64,000 nt of DNA from the NCBI GenBank assembly GCA_037179385.1, contig CM074188.1:23019318-23083317 (forward strand), in the 5' to 3' direction. Positions 57,136-64,000 of the stretch are shown piece by piece (within the stretch, counting starts at the first letter, position 1; each line of letters starts with the position of its first letter). The position numbers and the translations under genes are program-made. The notes below the pieces were generated by a model. It saw only the letters and a list, made by a program, of their open reading frames with translations. It was not told where the DNA came from and searched no databases. The stretch is from Holothuria scabra. Its lineage: Eukaryota > Echinodermata > Holothuroidea > Aspidochirotida > Holothuriidae.

Positions 57136-60100
57136 AGCTGCATCATTTGAAATCTGCTCTATTGCCTTGTAGAATACATGTTAGATGAAGTTTGTTCTCC
57201 TCACAGCACACTATCAAGAAACTGAATTGCCTAATTCTGCTTTACATTGTGCAGTTAATTACACGCTTGGTGAAAATTGTCCACAATTTAATTTGAATAA
57301 ACACGAAAATAAACTCATACTAGTAATACTTTTTTTATGATGAGATGGATAATGAACTTATTTTGTGCACACGAGCAGTGTACTTGTTTTTTTTTGGGGG
57401 GGGAAGGAGGAGGGGGAGGGGTGGTCAGAGATGGTCAGAGAGCTGTAAAAGGAGCAAAAATAGGAAGAAGTAAACCAGGAGAGAATCAAGAAAAGTGCTG
57501 AACATGTAGGCCGTACTTGGTTTTTATGAAGTCATTGACTCCAGCATTTGACGTGGAAGTTAGATGTAAAAAGATATTTTAGCAATTCATAAATGAATCA
57601 ATTCACAGATAAAAAAGTTTTATAAATGTGATATAAAGCCAAGAGGATTGCTCAGTAACTTCACAAATTTAAATGCCAGACACGTTTCCCCTGGTGAACT
57701 ATCCTTCTAGAATGGAAACCAGCCCCTCAAAGGTAAATATTGTCCCTTTTGAAAAATATCAGCTTGTGAGATTTTGTAATTAAGCCTTTATTTGATTGTG
57801 TAGCATAGCCAGTAGCTATCATGCTTGTTGAGATGACAAAGTTATGAAGCATGTTTCTTTGGCTCATATCTTTAAGTGCTGCTCCATTGCTAAATTTCCA
57901 AATCATGCCTGAGAAATTTGGTATCAAGCAATCTTTAAAAAAGCCTCGAAGTAAGATAGAGACTGGTAGTGTGGACTTGCTTCTCTGTGAGTCACTCATA
58001 TGAGCCTTTAGGGAAATAGACATGAATATTTCATTATTAGCTATTCTAACTAGCTCTACAACCCACCATAAATAATTGCTCACAGCATGTAAAAGAATTT
58101 TGAAGTTCTACTCTTGCCACAGTGATGAAGGTGCAAGTTGAACATACAAGGTCAGCATAGTACCCACTGGAAGGAAATAATGAATGAATGCATTTCTTAA
58201 GGGCTGTGTCTTGTTTTAAACAAAGGGAGGGGGAGCTGATGCTGGGGAATGGGGATGTAGTTCCTCTACCTCTTACCCCATTGAGTGGAAAATTTGCATT
58301 CGTCAGACAAAATATATCTTATTGTATGCTTCATATATTTCATGGGGTATATTGCTTAAATGCAAGCAAATTTGTTTACCCCCCGCTCCCCCCAACTTAT
58401 GGTGGTTTGAGAATGCTTGAGTACAGATGGGGTCACAAGATCAGATTCTACTAGACAATACTTTACGGTCCTGGAATATGGCTGAAAGCAGTGAAGTCTT
58501 GTCTGGCTTGTACTCAGTTTGGGGAAGGGTTGTGGCAATGTCCAAGCCAAAACATGGCTTCTTATCACAGAAAAAATCTCTATGTTTTTCACATATTTAC
58601 TGATTATAAAGAAAATGCTCATTTGTCTTAATGAATAAATCAAGGAGTCTATAGGCACTATTTTAAGAGGCCTCTTCTTTAACAGCCATAGGTGCTGTGG
58701 TAATTTTCAACAAATTTTGACAGAGAACTTTTAGCAGTGTGTGTAGAGGTGTAGGTTGAGTTTCAAAAGTAGGTGGGACAAGCTACTAGTATTAATTGGT
58801 GGTATTGCTGGAAAACTGAAGCTCAGGGGGTGTGTATGTGGGGAGTTTCAGTGGAGGACAGGGAAAGCTTTGATTAATCACAGTCATGGGTGGAGGGGGA
58901 GGGGAGAGGAAGCAGGAGGGCTGTTATTTCGTCACAACTAAAAGAGGGTGGTGGACATGTCTTTTGCTCCCTGCCTAGATGCACCATTGAAGTGTATTTA
59001 CAGAGTGATTGTAAAAAAAGACGACTGAAAAATGACAGTATATGTTTTACTGCACAGCAATATTCCAAACTGGAGGTTAATGTATAGTCATCCAATATGC
59101 ATGCTCAAGTGCATTGATTTGACACGGTCTAGAATCAAACAAAATGAGTGCTTTAGAGTTTGAGGAATGTCCAATAAATTGCATGTTTTCTGATTTTTTT
59201 TTTTAAATAAACTGTGTTTGTGTGCAAAGAAATCTGATTTTTTGTCTACAGATTTGACTTATTGAAAGTAGTATTTGTAGAAAAAGTGAAGGGTGGGAGA
59301 CTTTTGGTTTATCTCTTCAGATCAAAAAGTTGCAAAGGAACATGTCCCCTGCCCCTCCAGGTTTGACAACTAGTAATATTTGTATTATTCTCATGATGGT
59401 CCACTCTGAGTGGCTGTTATTGGAAGAGTGAGAATGGGAAGGGGGTGGGGGAGGGGCATATCACAGATTGTGTCCTCATTGTATGGATAAGAAAATACCA
59501 AAAAAATATTCATGAGTGGAAGTTGGCCAGTTTTTGTCTGAAAGTTTCTGTGAAGTCACTTTTGTCCCCTTCCTTCTCCTTCCACGCCCTCCCCCCCCCC
59601 CCCCATCTGTGCTATCTGCAATCTGTGACTGTGCACTTTCTAGCTGTGACTGGCATTCATCTGTATTTGCATAGCTGACAATGGAAAGAGCAGATTGTCA
59701 GAAAAAAGAACATGTAAAATAACTACAGGTTAGGGACACAATGACAAAGGGCCACTACATACAAAGTGAGCCTTGTTCCTTTTGTCCCACTATGCGCAGT
59801 TTCAACCAGGAGGCGGTAGGAAACTTGGGTTTCAAGAATGTAAAACAAATGTCATTTTCTTGTCTCCATTTGTCTGTAATAGATGAAATTCTCTCTATTG
59901 GTAAGGAATAACTCTGAACCTGAAAATAAGTCATGTGCAAAGGAAATTCAGTGCCATTCTTAAGCGTCATAATGTCTACACGACTCCCATTTCCGTCAAA
60001 ATAGTGTGACGTCAGGGGAACTGTAGGATGTACTAGGTTAAACTTGTAACTTGATAATAGACCTTTTTAAGAGAATTACGTGCCATTTGTGGAGTGTTCT

Positions 60101-60570
60101 CCAAAAGCAAGTTCTTCATTCCATGATATCACTTTATATTTCAGAGAAAAGTTGTAACAGTTCACTTGCTTTAGGCTTTCATTATTTTTGCCCTAGATAT
60201 ATGCCATGAGAAGTGTTTAAAATGTGAATGGGTTGATCTGTCAGTGTAAATTGAAGATGATGAATTCCTTAATTCAGTTTGATAACAGATCTATTCTTTT
60301 CTATCAACTATGACCCCTCACATGTATAGTAGGTTGATGAATCATGACCACAGTCAGTGTTTATTCCTTAACTACATTTAAGACTTGTAAATCTGATTTC
60401 TTATCCTGTTTTCACTGAAAAGTTGTTAAACTTTCCAGTTTGAGTCTTGATCTTTGCAGGAGTCTCAGTGTGCCATCATGATGAAGGCATAAACAGTTAA
60501 TTGTCGATTCAGTAGATACTTGGTGCAAGCTGAAGGTGGAAGGTGAAGTGAGTCATTAAAAAATTTTGTT
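57136..60570. other. Unassigned sequence
   Basis: No gene supported. G-rich runs at 57390-57422, 58890-58920 and 59440-59455 and a C run at 59588-59604. The 118-codon (57727-58083, minus) and 100-codon (58356-58658, minus) frames have no domains and are within chance expectation. Confidence 0.4.
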
Positions 60571-60574
60571 TTAA

Positions 60575-60950
60575 AGGGCAAGAGCAGTTATTTTGAAGCA
60601 ATGGCTAAATCCTCACCAGGCACGTAGCCAGGATTGTGTCATGAGGGTGGGGGGGGGGGTTTGATGCCATGGGGGTGGGGGTTGGGGCAGGACATGAGGG
60701 AACTGTCTAAGGATAGAGGAAAAAAATACACTATTTTTAGATCTTCACATAGTTGTTGTTAATTCTCTTTAAAGTATCCTTTTTAACAGTTTAGGACTTC
60801 AATATTGTATATTCAAGGTATATCAGGCAGCTACTCCTGTTAATTTCATATTTCAGTTGAGGAGAAAAAAAATACTGTCACATGACTCTCAAGAGCCAGT
60901 CATGAAACAGGACAGTCTTCTACACTACTTTGGGTGACTGTATTTCTCCT
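60575..60950 (+). mobile_element. Family C MITE with an internal insertion, TTAA-flanked
   Basis: AGGGCAAGAGCAGTTATTTT after TTAA (60571-60574); right end GGGTGACTGTATTTCTCCT before TTAA (60951-60954). About 120 bp (from about 60613, CCAGGCACGTAGCCAGGATT, to ~60735) are absent from other copies and contain G-rich runs. This insertion resembles a hAT-type end but lacks an inverted partner. Confidence 0.75.
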
Positions 60951-60954
60951 TTAA

Positions 60955-62284
60955 AGGTTTGTAGTCTGGCACCTTTTACAACGCAACAGGACTTTGAAAT
61001 AATGAGTGGTAGACTCAGGGGACATGGGGCCATGTGTAAGCTTGTTACAAGGGAAAGGAGGCTGTTGGGTGAGGAAGATAATATAAGACTTTGGAACAGA
61101 ATTGAGAACTTTCAATCTAAAAGTTACATGGTTAGACCATTCTGCACTTTTGTTAATGGAGATGACTGCCCCCCTCCTCTGGCCCCCCTCCTCTGGCCCC
61201 CCTTGATGATGCCACTGCCTATGGTCTTTGACATCAGTCGTTGATGGTCCTTAAAACTTAAGTTGGCAAAGTTCCAGGAAACACAGGAGCAACTGTCCAG
61301 GCCACTGAGGTCCCAAAATTCGAATTGGAGGCATTCCAGATATGAAGGGTGGTAATTATGAAAAGGCGAGGGGGGGCGGGGGGAAGGGAGGGGGGAGGAG
61401 GAGGTCTTCAACTTCAAAAATTTAAAATCAGGCATGAAGGTGGGAGAGTAGCATGGGAAGGCTGGTTCTGCTCCTTCCTGACTTCAACCCCCACCAGGTT
61501 CATGCACACGACAGCATCAAAGTTTCGTGTTGTCATTGTTTGAATTTGCCACGGTCCTATTGGTCAGACTCTGTTAGTACTTGGTCTGTTTCTGTGAAAT
61601 GTATTTGAAGACCTGCCCTTTTAAACAATACCTGTCATTCTTTCAGCAGACTGAATAACCACAACTCACCTTTACATGTTTCTAAAGAAAATAATCAAAT
61701 AATTATGGCTTTGTCGTTGACCTGGTTTCAGAAACGATAAAGATTGATTCAACACCTCTGAACCAAAATAACAATAGGTGTGATCACCATACATTGTTTA
61801 TTTTACAGGATTCAGTTCGTGCATGCCTCAAAAGGTTTTAACAAAGAGGATTTGAGATCATCCTGCTAGGGTTATGTCAACTTGGTTCAATAAGTTCCAG
61901 GGGAAGTCACCCTTCAGAGTTAATGCATATAGATACGTCAAAGTGTAAAGCTTATAATTTGTAGTGCAGAAAATCTTCATACTTAAACACCTGTTCTAGT
62001 TTAAAGACACTGGTAGCCATATATATATTTTATAATGATAAGCAAATGGCTAAGAGGGTAACTGGATAAAAGGTGGCATGTTCAAGAAGTCTCATAGAAA
62101 AAAATTCATTTTTCATATAGCTTGTGAAGGGTATTTTTTGTTGTTCTTTTTCAACAAAACCCTCTAATTTTGTCAAAATGTTGCAGTATGAATTTGTTTG
62201 GTACTATTTTAATATGTTGTTTTTATATGAAGATCTTGAACAATTGTTAGAGTACTGGTGATTTTATGGTTTATTTATTAAAGG
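60955..62284. other. Unassigned sequence with G-rich tracts
   Basis: No gene recognised. CCCCCCTCCTCTGGC is repeated in tandem at 61169-61202. A strongly G-rich run at 61364-61405 could form G-quadruplex structures. Confidence 0.4.
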
Positions 62285-62482
62285 AACACTCTTAAAGAAT
62301 CTTAAAAAAAACTGATTCATGCAGACCACTCCTTAAAAAGTGATTTTTCACCCTTTTTGGAGTGGATTTCACTCTTCTTGAAAGGGATTCACTATTTTTA
62401 GAGTGAACTTGAAGTTCAACTCTAATGGGGTGAGTTCACTTTTTTCACTCTATTGGAGAGTAAGTTAAGTTCACATTCTTTC
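62285..62482. repeat. Array of AGAGTGAA / TTCACTCT motifs
   Basis: ACACTCTTAAAGAATC at the left, then ACTCCTTAAAAAGTGAT, GAGTGGATTTCACTCTTC, TTAGAGTGAACTTGAAGTTC, AACTCTAATGGGGTGAGTTC and TTTCACTCTATTGGAGAG: roughly eight copies of a short palindromic word. Start resembles the CACTCTTAAAAAG terminus at 33970, but no inverted right end was found. Confidence 0.5.
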
Positions 62483-62522
62483 GTTTTTGGTTTTGATGAT
62501 AAGAGAAACCAATGCATTCATG

Positions 62523-62572
62523 ATGGCGTGTGTGTATCTATGTGTGTATGTGTGTGTGTGTGTGTTTGTGAC
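62523..62572. repeat. (TG)n microsatellite
   Basis: GTGTGTGTATCTATGTGTGT followed by a longer TG run. Adjoins the tandem array. Confidence 0.9.
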
Positions 62573-63775
62573 GCTTTGGTCCTTAACACGATATCTCAAG
62601 ATAGGGATGTCTGACAGTTTTCAAACTTGGTACATATATGAGCCATAATGAGAGGAAGTGCCCTATTGTTTTTGGTGGAGGTCAAAGGTCATCTGGGGTC
62701 ACCAGGGGTCAAAGTCCGAAAACCTTGTTAACACAATATCTCAAGGTAGGAAACTTGTATAGATTTCATATTTGATATGTGGATGCGATATGGTCAGGAG
62801 ATGGTCCCTATTGTTTTTGGTATAGGTCAAAGGTCATCTGGGGTCACCAGGGGTCAAAGTCTGAAAATCTTGTTGACATGATATCTCAAGTTTGGAAGGT
62901 TGGATATATTTCATATTTGGTGTGTGGATGCGTTATGGTCAGGAGATGGTCCCTATTGTTTTTTGTGGAGGTCAAAGGTCATCTGGGGTCACGAGGGGTC
63001 AAAGTCTGAAAACCTTGTTAATGCGATATCTCAAGGTAGGAAATTTGGATAGACTTCCTGTTTGGTATGATAATGCGTTATAGTCAGTAGACGGTCCCTA
63101 TTGTTTTTGGCGGAGGTCAAAGGTCATCTGGGGTCACTGGGGGTCAAAGTCTGAAAATCTTGTCAACACAATTTCTCAAGGTAGGAAACTTTTATAGATT
63201 TCATATTTGGTATGTAGATGCGTTATAGTTTGAAGATGGTCCCTATTGTTTTTGGCAGAGGGTCAAAGGTCATCTGGGGTCACCAAGGGTCAAAGCGTGA
63301 TAATCTTGTTAACACGATATCTCAAGTTTGAAAGCTTGGATATACAGTATTGCATATTTGGTGTTTGTATGTGTTAGGGTCAGGAGATGGTCTCTATTGT
63401 TTTTGGTGGAGGTCAAATGTCATCTGGGGTCACCGGGGGTCAAAGTCTGAAAACCTTGTTAATGCAATATCTCAAGGTAGGAAACTTGGATAGATTTCAT
63501 ATTTGGTATGTGGATGTGTTATAGTAAGTAGGTGGTCCCTATTGTGCTTGTCGGAGGTCAAAGGTCATCTGTGGTCACCGGGAGTCAAAGTCTGAAAACC
63601 TCGTTCACACGATATCTCAAGGTAGGAAGCTTGGATAGATTTCATATTTGGGTATGTGGATGCATTATGGTCAGAGGATGGTCCCCTTTGTTTTTGGCAG
63701 ATGTGAGAGATCATCTGGGGTCTCCAGGGGTCAGAGCCTGGTAACCTTTTTAAATATGATCTTTCAAGATAGCTG
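62573..63775 (+). repeat. Tandem array, ~145-bp unit, about 8 copies
   Basis: The landmark GTCCCTATTG (or variant) lies at 62659, 62804, 62949, 63094, 63239, 63390, 63535 and 63681, spacings 145, 145, 145, 145, 151, 145 and 146. Each unit contains GAGGTCAAAGGTCATCTGGG, GTCACCAGGGGTCAAAGTCT, GAAAACCTTGTTAACACGAT, ATCTCAAGGTAGGAAACTTG, GATAGATTTCATATTTGGTA and TGTGGATGCG. AGGTCAAAGGTCA, a perfect DR1 nuclear-receptor-type site, occurs at 62679, 62824, 62969, 63114 and 63555, with GGGTCAAAGGTCA at 63260. The unit length is not a multiple of three, and frames here are interrupted, so it is not coding. Copies at the right edge (after 63680) are degraded. The array's left and right edges grade into ordinary sequence. 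Confidence 0.92.
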
Positions 63776-64000
63776 TTTGTCCATTTGTCTGTCTGTTGTT
63801 TGTATGTCTAGCTACGTATGGCTTTTATGAAGGTCAAAATGTCATCTGGAATGACAAAATTATTTTTTGTACATGCTGGTATAACATTTGAATGAGAAGA
63901 TGATGGTGCATGATGGCACTCTTTTAAATGGAACATTTATGTATCATCGAAACCTCAATGCATTTTTGCATTCTGGTTATCTTAGGTTGTCTATTTTGCA

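Noticed and set aside
57727..58083. 118-codon frame on the minus strand
   Set aside because: No domain, no splice sites, and a length within chance expectation.
62779..63744. Repeated short peptides from frames in the tandem array
   Set aside because: The unit length is not divisible by three, so the frames shift from unit to unit. They are shadows of the satellite.
62573..63775. CRISPR-like regular repeats
   Set aside because: Repeats are ~145 bp and contiguous with no short repeat/unique spacer structure, and the sequence is animal nuclear DNA.

Overview
This window is animal nuclear DNA: AT-rich, intron-like or intergenic, with no bacterial-style gene order and no intact long reading frame. 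The repeat content (a CR1-type LINE with an esterase-like ORF1, tRNA-derived SINEs, many small TIR elements with TTAA, TA, 5-bp, 6-bp or 8-bp target duplications, and frequent TAGGCCTA-type words) suggests a marine invertebrate, perhaps an echinoderm or related deuterostome. That placement is an inference and not secure. I could not identify a host protein-coding gene with confidence. Three splice-site-bounded exon candidates (ending 6082, 8919-9016 and from 10177) are listed at low confidence.

Layout. 1-4.1 kb lies between two inverted copies of a ~145-bp terminal sequence, so it is a TIR element whose left edge is at or before the window start; it contains a SINE with a perfect 15-bp target duplication. 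4492-21950 (17,459 bp) is bounded by a perfect 15-bp inverted repeat, CAGGGGTGGCGCCAG, flush against identical 8-bp flanks AGGCCGAA. By the rules for hAT-type transposons this looks like one very large insertion without a visible transposase, with other elements nested in it (a 506-bp hAT MITE, a SINE, older MITE copies). 22.76-26.52 kb is a nearly full-length but dead CR1-clade LINE: ORF1 (SGNH esterase-like) has one early stop and one frameshift, and ORF2 (endonuclease plus reverse transcriptase) has one frameshift and one stop; it ends in a (GTTAT)n tail.

26.5-47.9 kb is a mosaic of fold-back and TIR elements. The best-resolved are: a 1,560-bp element with CATTAG duplications containing a 651-bp fold-back element; a 1,219-bp element carrying arrays of a TTTCCTACAGGAAA-like palindrome; three TTAA-flanked MITE families, here called A, B and C; a 402-bp element inside a family A copy; a 205-bp solo LTR inside a family B copy; and an 798-bp TA-flanked element. 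48-62 kb is mostly unrecognised sequence with scattered MITE and SINE copies. 62.6-63.8 kb is a tandem array with a ~145-bp period, each unit containing AGGTCA-type words arranged as a DR1.

The elements work as a stratigraphic record: nested insertions and related empty sites inside this one window give relative ages and exact boundaries for several families. Family letters are my own labels. All boundaries were read by eye.
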